The notes: generated by a model from the letters alone, not told the origin. Positions 1 through 8,662 are shown, counted from the first letter of the stretch. The stretch: 16,038 bases of DNA from Blastomyces gilchristii SLH14081 (GCF_000003855.2 NW_003101663.1:902821-918858); one strand, 5' to 3'. Translations and numbers: made by a program.

Positions 1-486
1 AGTCTAGATATAAAAGATCTTAATTTTAAAGCTTATATCAATTCTGATTAAGCAGATAATATTAATAACTATAAATTCATATCAAGTCTTTTTATTCATC
101 TAGCTGATGACTTAATCATATGAAAATTGATTAAATGAATAATTATGACTTTAAGTATTACAGAAGCTGAGTATATATTCCTCAGTGAGAGTCTAAAAAC
201 TGTAATTTAACTGTATAAACTATTAATTAAGCTTGAATTTCTATTCTCTGACTTCACTGTTCTTCTGTACATTGATAATAATAATGTAATTATTATAGTG
301 AACAGTGACAAGATCATCTGCAATGTATATTATATTAATATAAAATATTATTATATTTATAATACTGTCACATCAGATATTATTAAGATTAAATAAGTGA
401 ATACTACTGATATGACTGCAGACACTCTTACAAAGATGTTGATTTTTAAGATTTATAAAATCACTCTAATTAATATAAGAATTTAA
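1..486 (+). pseudogene. Ty1/copia polyprotein relic, C-terminal RNase H part
   Basis: Frame 1 reads as the end of a Ty1/copia Pol polyprotein, entering from outside the window and ending at a TAA at 484-486. Visible landmarks are YINSD near 34-48 (family YSDSDWAG), SITEAEYIFLSE at 154-189 (family STEAEYIALSE, RNase H), YIDNNNV near 268-288 (family DNQ.A) and TTDMTADTLTKML near 400-438 (family ADxLTKPL, just before the 3' LTR). Stops fall where the family has Trp, Gln or Arg, as C-to-T mutation produces. The element cannot be active. Integrase and reverse transcriptase would lie left of position 1. The family call rests on order and spacing of motifs read by eye. Confidence 0.85.
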
Positions 487-839
487 CTACTTATAGCCTG
501 TGAAGCTCTGTGAGTATTCTGATATATGTAAGATCTAATCAGATCAATGTTTCTATACTAATTTTTCTTTAATTCTTCAACTCTTATTAGTCTTCTGTGA
601 AATCTTTGATAGAAGACACTACTATTTTATATATAATATTTCTTCTCTAGTTATAGAACTACTCTACTGAGTTGTAAATATTTACTCAGTGAAGTAGTGA
701 TTAAGAAAAGTGTTAGATTCTCTCTCTACAGACTGACTGTCTCTGTATAAGTGAGATGTTCACTGATTACTTAATGAATATCTATCATATATAAAAAACT
801 GCATAATAGCTAGATCTCAATAATGAAATCAACTACTAT
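487..839 (+). repeat. Probable 3' LTR remnant of the copia element
   Basis: Non-coding AT-rich sequence directly after the copia stop codon, where the polypurine tract and 3' LTR belong. A TATA-like stretch lies near 788-797. The edges are not visible, because neither a clear TG...CA pair nor a second LTR copy is in the window. The right limit is set by the first readable LINE codons. It could instead include unrelated sequence or the truncated start of the LINE. Confidence 0.35.
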
Positions 840-1478
840 ATTATATCATCTTCATCACTTCTCTCTAATGAATATAACTTTGAAAAAGCCGATTGAAAAG
901 CAGTTAAATAAAATATAAAACTGCTGAAATTTGAAAAACAGAGTGAGCTCTATTGAAATTTAAGTTAAGATATTTTAAATGAAATACTTAAGAATAGAGT
1001 AAATCTGATTATATCTATTCTTTTAACAAGTATTAAAGAAAATATTTCAAAGAAAAAATCTTCTAAGTATTTCAAATCTTGATAAAATGAGAATATCACT
1101 TCTAATAGAAAATAATTAATCACTATTAAAAGAGATTCAAAAAATAGATTAATATTTGATAAAAAGTTCAAAGCTATCAGAAATGAATATTTTTCAGATA
1201 TTAAAGAAGTTAAAATAAACTGTTGAAATAAGTTTCTTAAAGAAGTATAATAAAAAAGTATTTAAAGTCTTTAACTATACTAAAACAAGAAGTGTAGCAA
1301 AACTTTCAACTTTAAAATATGAGTTTTAGAATAAATTATATACAGTAAATTCTTTTGAAAAAAAATATCAAGTTTTTATAAAAATTCTCTTTCAAAACTT
1401 ATCAGATTCAGAAGAAGAGAATATTTCATTTCATAAATATATTAATGAAAATAACTGAGAATGATCTAAACTATACAA

Positions 1479-2330
1479 GATGAACTAGAGTCAGTTATTT
1501 TCTCAAGTTTAATTAAAACTATTGCAGATTCTGATTCAATTAATTAGTTAATTATTTAAAATACATATCTCTACTTGAAAAATAAATATTTTAAGCTTTT
1601 ATTTAATCTTTTGAAAAATGAATATTATTCTAAATACTAAAGAGAAGTCACTGAAGTGATTCTTATAAAACTTAATATAAAAGCTTTAATTGCTAAGTTA
1701 TATAGAGTAATATCTCTATTGAATTATCTGAGAAAGATTTTAGAAAAAATAATAGCTATTAAATTATTTTTTATAAGCTCTATTAATGATTCTCTTCTAT
1801 ATAATAAATAGATAAGAGATAGAAAACAATGTTTTATAATTAACACTATTCTTTCAGTTATTTATAATATTTAAATAGTAAAAAATAAAGATCTGATCTC
1901 AACTGCAGTTTTTATTAATATAAAAGAAGTATTTAATTACATTTTAAAGTTAAAGATGATTCAAACTTTGAAGATATTAAAGTTATTAATTTCTTTAATA
2001 AAATGAGTTAATTATTTTATATTCAAAAGAATTATACAATTATTTTTTAATGAAATGAAATAAGATAAAACTGAGATAAAAATAGAAGTATTTCAAGAAT
2101 TTTCAATCTTATCTATTCTATTTATAATATACACTGCATATCTATTCAAGAATAGAGAGATGAAAATAATATGATCTTTAAGCTATATAAATGATATTAA
2201 TTTAATCTACAGTTCAAAAATAATTAAAGAGAATTTAGAAATAATTGAAAAAGTAGTAAAGAAAATCTTTGTTAAAGTAGATATTAATCAAATTCAATTT
2301 AATATAAATAAAACTAAGTTAATTCACTTT
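1479..2330 (+). pseudogene. LINE reverse transcriptase domain relic
   Basis: The RT domain is readable in frame 3. KTIADSDSI near 1509-1535 corresponds to the KKAPGPDGI block. YRVISLLNYLRKILEKII at 1701-1754 matches the YRPISLL..LGKILEKII block. Motif A reads TAVFIN at 1902-1919, with Asn for the catalytic Asp of FLD. Motif B reads VFQEFSILSILF at 2088-2123 (family VPQGSPLSPILF). Motif C reads YIND at 2184-2195 in place of YIDD. At least two of the three catalytic aspartates are therefore now Asn, each explained by one GAT-to-AAT change, that is C-to-T on the other strand. It once copied the element RNA at target DNA and is now inactive. Confidence 0.8.
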
Positions 2331-2760
2331 TTTCTCAGATTTAATGAGATAAAATTAAGTTTAACTCTTTTGAATAAAGAGATTAAACTCAGTTTGAATG
2401 TTAAATAACTGAGAGTATGATTAAACTTCAAGTTAAATTTCAAATATTATATTTAATAAAAAACTATTAAGATAGAAAGATTACTGAATAATACAATCAG
2501 ACTATCAAATACAGAAAAAGATCTATTCTTTCAAGCTATAAAATAATTATATATAGTCTATATTATCTCAGTAACTGATTATAAAGTTTAAATTTAGTGA
2601 AATAATTATAGACATTTCACTGAACTCTTTTAAAATCTGTAAAATGAAGCTTTAAGAAGAATTTTAGAAGTACTTAAATCATCTTCTACTAAAGTAATAA
2701 AAATTGAAGCTTTAATTTCTTTATCTACTATCAGACTTGAGAAAGTCTGTATAAGCTATA

Positions 2761-2843
2761 ACTGTGTCATGCTTACTCACTCTCTCTAGTGAGTGCATCA
2801 CAGTGTATAAAAAACCACACTGTACAGAAAATATTTTAAATAT
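2761..2843 (+). repeat. Left terminal inverted repeat of the pogo-like element
   Basis: About 82 bp matching the reverse complement of 3888-3970 with scattered C/T and G/A differences. It includes the shared block TACTCACTCTCTCTAGT after a G/A difference, and then CACACTGTA and GAAAATATTTT. It would be the transposase-binding end. Confidence 0.85.
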
Positions 2844-3009
2844 AGTAATCTTTAAAAATTAATTAATAATCATTATTACATCTATCTATAATATAAAGAT
2901 TATCTATATACTCATTAGAAGATGTAGAATTCACTGTAGATTGAAATTCTATAGAATTATCTTATTATAATTAAGTGACTGTAGATTTTATAGATTTGAT
3001 TCTAATTAA

Positions 3010-3846
3010 TTACAGATTCTTATTAAACATCTTTTTCATCTCATCTACTCTACAGATTACAATCTTACAATTGATATTCTTAATAGTGAGAACTTCATCT
3101 ACTTGCATCTGTCTGTGAGAGGATTTAATAACTCAATATCTATTTGCTTAATAATAATCTGTAAGTTCACTCTTATAGTGTGTATTCCTTTTCATCTGAA
3201 TCATACTACTCTTGAAGATCTTGTTCAACTGTCTTATTAAATCAGATGTAAGAGTATTCTTCACATCTTTTAAGATCTTGACTGCTGCATTGATTTAATG
3301 ACATAGTTTTGCAATCATCTCTGAGAAGATTAATTATAAGAAGACAGTTAACAGTTAATCTGCAGATGATGAGATAAAGTGATTGCATATATTATTATCA
3401 TCATTGTATATATTGAGATCTGAGGCATTATCAATAATAAGAGATCTCAATTAATTGAGAATTATATTGTGATTAACTGAATACATTTCATAGTCAGTAA
3501 AGCCAGCTCTCACAGTACTAGGTTTGAATACTTGCAGTCAGACACTCTTCAGATTAGTAAGAAATTATCTGTTATCATACTGCTTATATTCATAGCAGGT
3601 GGCCTCATTAATAATATTCAACTGATGAATTCATATCTTAATTACCTCTTTCTAGCTGTTATTTAATGCTTAATTCAGTGAAACTCTCATAGTTCTTGAT
3701 TTCTTTCTGTTGACTCTTCTATACAAGATGACATATAAGACTTTGAATTCTTGTGACAGAGATGTGATTTTTAATTTTAAATTACTTTTATATGCATTAA
3801 CAGCTCTTTGCAACTGCTTCTCAGTGTAATTAGAAGATTTAGACAT
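3010..3846 (-). pseudogene. Pogo-type transposase relic: HTH N-terminus joined to C-terminal tail, DDE core absent
   Basis: From ATG at 3846 the minus strand reads MSKSSNYTEKQLQRAVNAYK, then ITSLSQEFKV and LYRRVNRKKSRT, which has the form of an HTH_psq (pipsqueak-type) DNA-binding domain of pogo/Fot1 transposases (residues 1-60). Stops follow at expected Gln and Trp codons. KPSTVRAGF (to about 3499) and VNHNIILN (about 3477-3454) then resemble the AFRATGI.PFNP..VL segment that lies after the DDE core in this family. Only about 70 residues separate the HTH from this tail, where about 300 would be normal, and I see no DDE catalytic motifs. The frame stays readable to about 3010. The family call is by motif recognition; the deletion is inference. 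Confidence 0.7.
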
Positions 3847-3887
3847 GATTATAATTAATAATAATTATTTAAAGATGAAGAATAAAG

Positions 3888-3970
3888 ATATTGAAAATAT
3901 TTTCTATACAGTGTGATTTTCTGTACACTGTAATATACTTACTAGAGAGAGTGAGTAAGTATGACACAGT
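3888..3970 (-). repeat. Right terminal inverted repeat of the pogo-like element
   Basis: Partner of 2761-2843. Differences between the two arms are nearly all transitions, so they most likely accumulated after insertion. The presumed transposase start codon lies about 41 bp inside this arm. Confidence 0.85.
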
Positions 3971-4150
3971 TACTCTGAAAGTTATAAAAATGAGTTTAAA
4001 TTATATAATCAGAGAAAGAGTTCCTTCTTCTTTTTTATTAATTAACTCTGAAAATGAACTGAATTGAAATAGATTTCTTGATTGAAATGAAAATAATTCT
4101 TTATAGAAAATACTCTTTCAATTATACAGAGTAAACTAACTAGCAGAATC

Positions 4151-4510
4151 ATGAATTTCACATTTAATTTCATTTAATCTGATTTCATACATTTCTTAAC
4201 ATGAATTCTGCTAAGACTAATTATTAAAAAAACATCAAAGCAACTATTAATCAGATCTTAAAATGAGACTATAACTTAGAAAAATTAAGAAAGTAATTTT
4301 ATTTAATTTTATTTAGTTTCATTCTTGATATAAAGTTATTATTTTTAGAGATTTTAAAGTTTTTTTTAAACTATTTTTAATTTTTTAAAAAGTAATGATA
4401 TTTAATAACACTTAAATGAAATTTAAAGTCATTTAAAGTAATAAAATGAATTTAAATTAAGAAGTAAAAATCATAATCTTATTTTAAAAATGTGATAAGA
4501 GTAGATAGTA
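4151..4510 (+). repeat. Dispersed AT-rich repeat, copy 1
   Basis: About 360 bp that aligns along its whole length with 15663-16024, sharing long identical blocks such as ACTATTTTTAATTTTTTAAA and GATAAGAGTAGATAGTA. Differences are mostly transitions, as expected for copies mutated independently. Confidence 0.85.
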
Positions 4511-4521
4511 TGTTCAGTATA

Positions 4522-4544
4522 AGACTACTATATCTCAGTAGTCT
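4522..4544. repeat. Short hairpin inside the edge element
   Basis: AGACTACT and AGTAGTCT form a perfect 8-bp stem around a 7-base loop. It lies in the part of 4148-4738 that follows the shared repeat. It may simply be an element palindrome; no function is apparent. Confidence 0.4.
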
Positions 4545-4738
4545 ATATATTAAGCTCTTTGTAGATAGCTTCATTAATACAATCTTTAACTATTTTACAA
4601 GATCAGATTAAATTGTCAGATCATATGTTCTGACTTATTAATTCTTTCATCATATAACTTTTCACAAGCTAGCAATTTTTTCAATCAAGCAAGCTTTACA
4701 CCTTTCACATAAATGAGATCAAATGTGAAATTCATGAT

Positions 4739-5099
4739 CTCACTGACCAGTCTAGCCATGAGCTCTTGCTTCTCCGTGCGTTTCCTTCACTCTTTCCTCA
4801 TACAAACGCTACCTCCTTACCATCCCCCATCACAAGCTAGGAAAGAATAGGCTGACTAGGTCCCCATTGATTGAAAATGCGAATGCGATAGTTCATTTTT
4901 TAAGAAGGATTTCAAAACCCAAATATTAAGATAAGACCAAGAAGGGGAAAAAAAGAGAGGGGGTCAAAAACCCAACGCCACAAGAAACATTTACTCTGGC
5001 CTTTAGCATACGTGGGTGATTTGGGCGCGAATAGATGTGTAGGGTTTGCATTTGTTTTTTTGCAGGCCATCATATTTAACAAAAAAGGAGAGGGTTAAC
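4739..5099. other. Start of GC-normal island; no gene recognised
   Basis: Composition changes abruptly at 4739, and CpC, GpG and CpG reappear at normal frequency. A 30-codon open frame begins at the ATG at 4758 but has no recognisable product. I see no tRNA, no conserved protein segment and no repeat. Confidence 0.5.
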
Positions 5100-5995
5100 A
5101 ACAGGCAATTGAATCAACATAGAGAGATAAACAACTAATGGCAAGGAGTAAATGGGGAATAGAAGCATACATAGCTGAGGGTGAGAGCGTGGTAAGTATT
5201 GGTTGGATTGGTCCAAGAAGTACTAAGTAGAGGCGGGTAGAGGCCAGAAGAAATGTGAAAATAATGGAAAACAAACAGTGGAAATGGAAAAAGGAAAAGG
5301 AAAATATTGAGGTAGTACACACCTGGGTAACTCGAGAAGATAGAAAGACGAAAAGAAGAAGAAAAGAAAAGAAAGAGAACAGACAAGAAGAGAAATGGGA
5401 TTAAAGGAAATGAGGAACCAGGAAGAAACCCCCTGAAAGGAACAACGGGGAGAGAAAGAAAAATAGAAAATGACAGGAAAAAAACATAAAAAATACAAAT
5501 CACAAAATTTGACAGAACTAAAGAGGTTACAGAGAAAGGAAACTAAAACAGATTCATAGCCTGACCTTTAAAGGGACAAAAGAAAATCCAGGAGAGAAAG
5601 AACTAGGGGATAACAAGATGTGAAGCTTCGCAATCCTTTCCAAGCCCGTAGGTGTAGGGTGGTCAAGGGAGAAGGGAGAATAAGGAACCGGCGCTAATTG
5701 GCAAAACAAAAGGTGAAGAAAGTGTAGGGAATCAAAGTAATGAAACATGCGGGGAATCGATCGGAGGCCCCCTGTCTGGAAAAGAAGGAGGATAGACAAA
5801 ATAGGCAAAACTCGGCAAATAGAAAAGAGAACGAGGACGATATGGAAACACAAAACAAACACGCAAAAGAGTAACTTGGATATACTGAAGTGGAACTGAG
5901 GGGAAAAAAAAATACAAAATAAATAAAAAACGACAGGAAATAACAGATTCCCCCAACAACCATATAGGAAGATATTATTCAATATTCCTATTCGT
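5100..5995. other. About 900-bp purine-rich strand, non-coding as far as seen
   Basis: The + strand is mostly A and G, with runs such as AAAAAGGAAAAGGAAAA and AAGAAAAGAAAAGAAAG. The minus strand is therefore pyrimidine-rich, which leaves several frames open for 75-142 codons and encodes Phe, Ser, Leu and Pro runs. Stop codons need purines, so those frames are a composition effect. The tract may be a transcribed flank of the G-beta gene upstream, a long non-coding RNA or ordinary intergenic DNA; nothing in it decides between these. Confidence 0.45.
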
Positions 5996-6257
5996 GCGAG
6001 CCTTGTTTCTTCCTCTTCCGTATGTGGCGGGAAGCTCCTGGCTCCTCGCCTTCTCTTCCTTCTATTGCCGAAAAATAAAAGAGAATAAAAAAGGGGTATG
6101 TAGTCAGAGTTATGGGTGGTGGGGGGCTGATGATAAGTGGACTAAGGGTTTCTTCATGTCATCGTAGTGTGTAGTTGTATGTCGTCTTTGCAAATAAAGC
6201 ACCGAGATGGGGGTGAAAGGGGGGGAACGAGGAGCGAGCCCGTTAGCTATTATTTGA

Positions 6258-6275
6258 TTTTTTTTTTTTTTTTTT
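6258..6275 (+). repeat. T18 homopolymer
   Basis: Eighteen T on the + strand, equal to A18 in the probable 3' UTR of the G-beta transcript. Likely to vary in length and prone to sequencing error. Confidence 0.9.
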
Positions 6276-6346
6276 GAGGCATCCAAGTGCCAAGTGTTTT
6301 GCCTCTTCGTTTAAATTCCACGCCTCCTGAAGGATATCATTTTGGT

Positions 6347-6363
6347 GGGGGGGGGGGGGGGGG
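6347..6363 (+). repeat. G17 homopolymer
   Basis: Seventeen G on the + strand (C17 in the minus-strand transcript), 71 bp from the T18 tract. Such a run can form a quadruplex; the exact length is unreliable in most sequencing. Confidence 0.9.
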
Positions 6364-6502
6364 CGAGAGATGGAAGAAGTAGGTGACATATCAAGATATG
6401 TTTTCGTGTCGAACGAGGGGAGCGGGTTCGGCCATTCAAGATGGGTGGAGGGGTGTTCGTTCAATTCCACCACCACTCAGCGATCGAGGTATTTCGGCTA
6501 GT

Positions 6503-8126
6503 TTACCAGGCCCAAATCTTGAGCTAGAAGGTAGGGGGAAACCATAGATTAATATGCGGGTTCGTTTGTTTAAATGAATCATAAATCATTACTCACAAGA
6601 GAATCCCAGGACCCTGTGCACAAGCTGATTCCATCATTGCTGACACCTAGACAGCTGACACGGTTTTCGTGGCCACTGAGTGATCCAACCTTTTCCCCTC
6701 TTAGAACGTCCCAGACCTAAGGCAAACAAATTAATATTAGGTTGCATTTCACAAAAGCAAATAGAAATGATACGCAGTAGACATACCTTGCACTCATAAT
6801 CATCATAGCCAGCAAATAGAAGTCGGCCAGAGACTGAGAAGGCAACCGAAGTAATACCGCAAAGAACTTGATCACTCTGCATAATAGAAAATATATTGTC
6901 AGCCACAACTTATACGATGAAACACCGATTGATGAGGGTCCAGAAGAGCTCGCGCGTAGTGAATATTGGGCATACTTAGCTATCAAGGCATGTTTGCCTT
7001 GTAGCAACCTGATCAAACTACGCTGAAAAGAACAAGTAGAAGGCGAGTTAATAATACCTGATATGTGTTGAGTTCTCTATCTGCACGGATGTCAAAGAGG
7101 CGACACGTGGTGTCATCCGATCCAGTACCAAAAGCGTTGCCATCGGGGAAGAATTGTATGGCATTGATATCCGATTCATGGCCGGAGAAAGTTTGTACGC
7201 ATTTGCCTGCGCGGATATCCCAGAGTTTGGCGAACGAATCGCATGCGCCAGAAACGAAGACGTTATTGTTTGTGGGGTTGATGCTGATGCTCATAACGTC
7301 GCCCAAATGATCGGCGAATTCTGTGACTTTTGTCCCCGATTCAATATCCCATAGCATACAAGTCATATCGCCGGAAGAAGTGATAATCCGACGGTCGTTT
7401 ACGAAACGGCAACACGACAAATAGCCTGTATGTCCGGACAGTTCTCGAGCGACGCGGGTTGGTCCTTCTCGGGAGGAGAGATTGTAGATGGAGCAGATAT
7501 TGTCCAAACCACCGCAAGCAACATAGTTACCGCTCGGGGCATACGCGCAAGTCATCACCCATGACGATCGTAGAGGGATCGCGTGGACTTTATTTGTGGT
7601 ATAGGCATCCCAAATGATTAGTTTACCGTCCTGAGAGGCAGAGACTAGATGGCGGCGGTCCGTTGACCAGTGCATAGCATAGATCTTGGCCAAATGTCCC
7701 TTCAGGTTCCGTCGCGGCCTCATTCCAATTCGTGGGAGGGGATCCGTGTTGTTCTGTGCGACTTCGCGAACTACGAGAGACGGACGTTATGTCAGTAACG
7801 AATGAATGGTCCCAGCGTAACCTCGGGATGTGTATAGAGGCAGGCGGGCTGGTGAAGATAAGATGGCGAGACCCAGCGGGAAACCCGCCATGGCTTGTCG
7901 AGTACGACTGTACGTAGAAAGCCAAAAAAGTTCAAACGCACAGATAACGGAAGTGTGAGGGGAGGGGAGAGGGACTGTTGTGTGTGTTGAAGTGTATGTG
8001 GTCCTTACGCGAAGTGTCAGCAAGCTCATCCTTCCTGCGCTTGATGCGATCTTTCAGACCCTCTGCCTCGCGACGGGCAGAGGTGATCTTAGCCTGCATT
8101 TGCTCGCCGCTCAAATCGGCCGCCAT
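6503..8126 (-). CDS. sfaD: Heterotrimeric G-protein beta subunit (SfaD/Gpb1 type), five exons
   Basis: Exons on the minus strand are 8126-8009, 7770-7058, 6876-6787, 6716-6597 and 6523-6503 (stop). Together they give 1,062 bp or 353 residues, the usual length of fungal G-beta. Residues 1-55 form the N-terminal helix that pairs with G-gamma ([20 protein letters not shown]..., then [15 protein letters not shown]). Seven WD40 blades follow: [100 protein letters not shown] and [18 protein letters not shown]. All splice sites are GT-AG, and introns 1 and 2 carry CTGAC branch sites. Introns are 238, 181, 70 and 73 bp. The product binds G-alpha and G-gamma at the plasma membrane and, in related fungi, controls vegetative growth, sporulation and cAMP signalling. 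The symbol follows the Aspergillus orthologue and is inferred. No defect is seen. Confidence 0.96.
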
Positions 8127-8512
8127 GATGGATAAACGAGACCACAAAGAGCAAGGGTTTTGGGTCAATTGGATAGACAGGAGATGGATGGGGGGAGGGA
8201 GAGAGGAAGCAGTTGACAGGTTGTAAAATTTGACGACGGGACGATCAGGGGGCACGGGATGTGGTTGGAAGCAAGTCACCCAGCCGAGATTCAACGCCTA
8301 TGCTGGCTTGATTACTAGGACAGGACGCAGACGGCGGTTGGTGTCGTTAATTTAGTAATTTTAGTGGAGAACGGGTCTCTCCAGCGGGCAGAGGAGAAGA
8401 ACAAGATCGAGGATGATAACAAGGTGGAATTTGTCGTCAACCCACAAACAACAATGGGAATGGATGTCTGGTCAGAAGCGGAATCCAAGAAAGCGCAGCC
8501 AGTCCACGACAT
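8127..8512 (-). promoter_or_regulatory. 5' leader of the G-beta gene, free of upstream ATG
   Basis: Reading upstream from the start codon at 8126, no ATG occurs until 8512, about 385 bp. The stretch near the start is pyrimidine-rich on the coding strand. The ATG context (CATCATGGCG) and the match to the family N-terminus fix the start. If transcription begins above 8512, the ATG there would open a 65-codon upstream frame ending at 8315, within this leader. Confidence 0.45.
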
Positions 8513-8540
8513 TCAGCAGCAGTCGGGATAGGATTGAAGG

Positions 8541-8583
8541 ATATAGGAGAGAGGAGAGAGGAGAGAAAAGAGAGATGATAAGA
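8541..8583 (-). promoter_or_regulatory. CT-rich tract, probable core promoter of the G-beta gene
   Basis: On the coding strand this is an almost pure CT stretch (CTCTCTTTTCTCTCCTCTCT). Such tracts commonly lie just upstream of transcription starts in filamentous fungi. Its place about 420 bp before the start codon fits, but no transcript evidence is available. Confidence 0.45.
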
Positions 8584-8643
8584 GTGGTAGAGTAGTTCGT
8601 CCTGCCAGTTTGGGGGGGAAATGAGGCTGTTGGTTGGCTGTAT

Positions 8644-8662
8644 GTACGGAGTACGGAGTACT
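8644..8662 (+). repeat. TACGGAGTAC motif, tandem pair
   Basis: GTACGGAGTACGGAGTACT, two overlapping copies of a motif that recurs at 9492, 11575, 11972, 11998 and 12025, with a variant at 12337. It lies upstream of the G-beta CT tract, so it might be a promoter element, but its spread through gene-poor DNA argues for a dispersed repeat. Confidence 0.6.

Larger units (their letters stand above)
2761..3970 (-). mobile_element. Pogo/Fot1-like TIR DNA transposon, 1,210 bp, inserted in the LINE
   Basis: The ends are long inverted repeats. The left end begins ACTGTGTCATGCTTACTC at 2761; the reverse complement of the right end begins ACTGTGTCATACTTACTC at 3970. Similarity runs about 82 bp inward. 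The element is flanked by TA at 2759-2760 and 3971-3972, the target duplication of the Tc1/mariner-pogo superfamily. A transposase-like relic on the minus strand begins just inside the right repeat. At 1.2 kb it is shorter than the roughly 1.8-2 kb of full Fot1/pogo elements, so it is probably an internally deleted, non-autonomous copy. The insertion splits the LINE codon series without disturbing its frame. The element has since been mutated and is not functional. Confidence 0.85.
840..4147 (+). mobile_element. Tad-like non-LTR retrotransposon (LINE), 5'-truncated, mutated, split by a DNA transposon
   Basis: Frame 3 reads as ORF2 of a fungal LINE from the endonuclease-RT linker onward. NFEKAD*KAV at about 870-899 has a stop where the family has Trp. 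FNYTKTRSVAKLSTLKYE (about 1270-1326) is the pre-RT segment and the reverse transcriptase follows. The distal part includes EALRRILEV (about 2646-2672) and RLEKVCISY (2733-2759). The body is interrupted by 2761-3970. After that element and one TA are removed, the frame continues (TLKVIKMSLNYIIRERVPSS) to about 4147, where another repeat begins. The endonuclease and 3' tail are missing. Two frameshifts (about 1250 and 1470) and many TGG-to-TGA stops show it is dead. Placement in the Tad clade is inference from host and motif style. Confidence 0.8.
4148..4738. mobile_element. 591-bp TIR element at the left isochore edge
   Basis: Begins with ATCATGAATTTCACATTT at 4148 and ends with its reverse complement at 4738. 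The inverted ends are about 29 bp (4148-4176 and 4710-4738) and differ only by transitions. The interior is extremely AT-rich with no coding capacity. Most of it (4151-4510) is repeated in direct orientation at 15663-16024, and its start recurs at 14529. No target-site duplication is clear, so the class is unknown. The right end is also the last AT-rich base before normal-GC sequence. Confidence 0.6.
5996..6502 (-). other. Downstream flank and probable 3' UTR of the G-beta gene
   Basis: Follows the G-beta stop codon on the minus strand. It contains a run of 18 T and a run of 17 G on the + strand, but no convincing exon. A frame at 6243-6476 (minus) is open only because it reads the homopolymers as poly-Lys and poly-Pro. 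I cannot place the polyadenylation site. Confidence 0.4.

Noticed and set aside
965..1171. 68-codon minus-strand frame in the AT-rich block
   Set aside because: It is antisense to the LINE linker region, which reads clearly on the + strand.
4758..4850. 30-codon ATG frame just inside the island
   Set aside because: Too short, without family or conserved context; expected by chance.
5554..5982. 142-codon minus-strand frame rich in Phe, Ser and Leu, and similar frames at 5135-5503 and 5223-5498
   Set aside because: The strand is almost all pyrimidine, so stop codons are rare in every frame. The composition alone explains the open frames, several overlap in different frames, and none has a domain.
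6347..6363. Possible CRISPR, tRNA or rRNA signals anywhere in the window
   Set aside because: No spaced repeat array, no cloverleaf with a GGTTCGA-type B box and no rRNA core sequence was found. CRISPR arrays are not expected in a fungal nucleus.
6243..6476. 77-codon minus-strand frame with poly-Pro and poly-Lys
   Set aside because: The runs come from the G17 and T18 homopolymers. It lies in the probable 3' UTR of the G-beta gene with no family match.
6634..7016. Minus-strand frames running from G-beta exons 3 and 2 through introns
   Set aside because: They read through splice donors. The family alignment shows the exon ends at 6787 and 7058, and the extra residues have no counterpart.
7065..7354. 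Plus-strand frames inside the G-beta gene
   Set aside because: They are antisense to the long exon encoding the WD40 blades, with no independent evidence.
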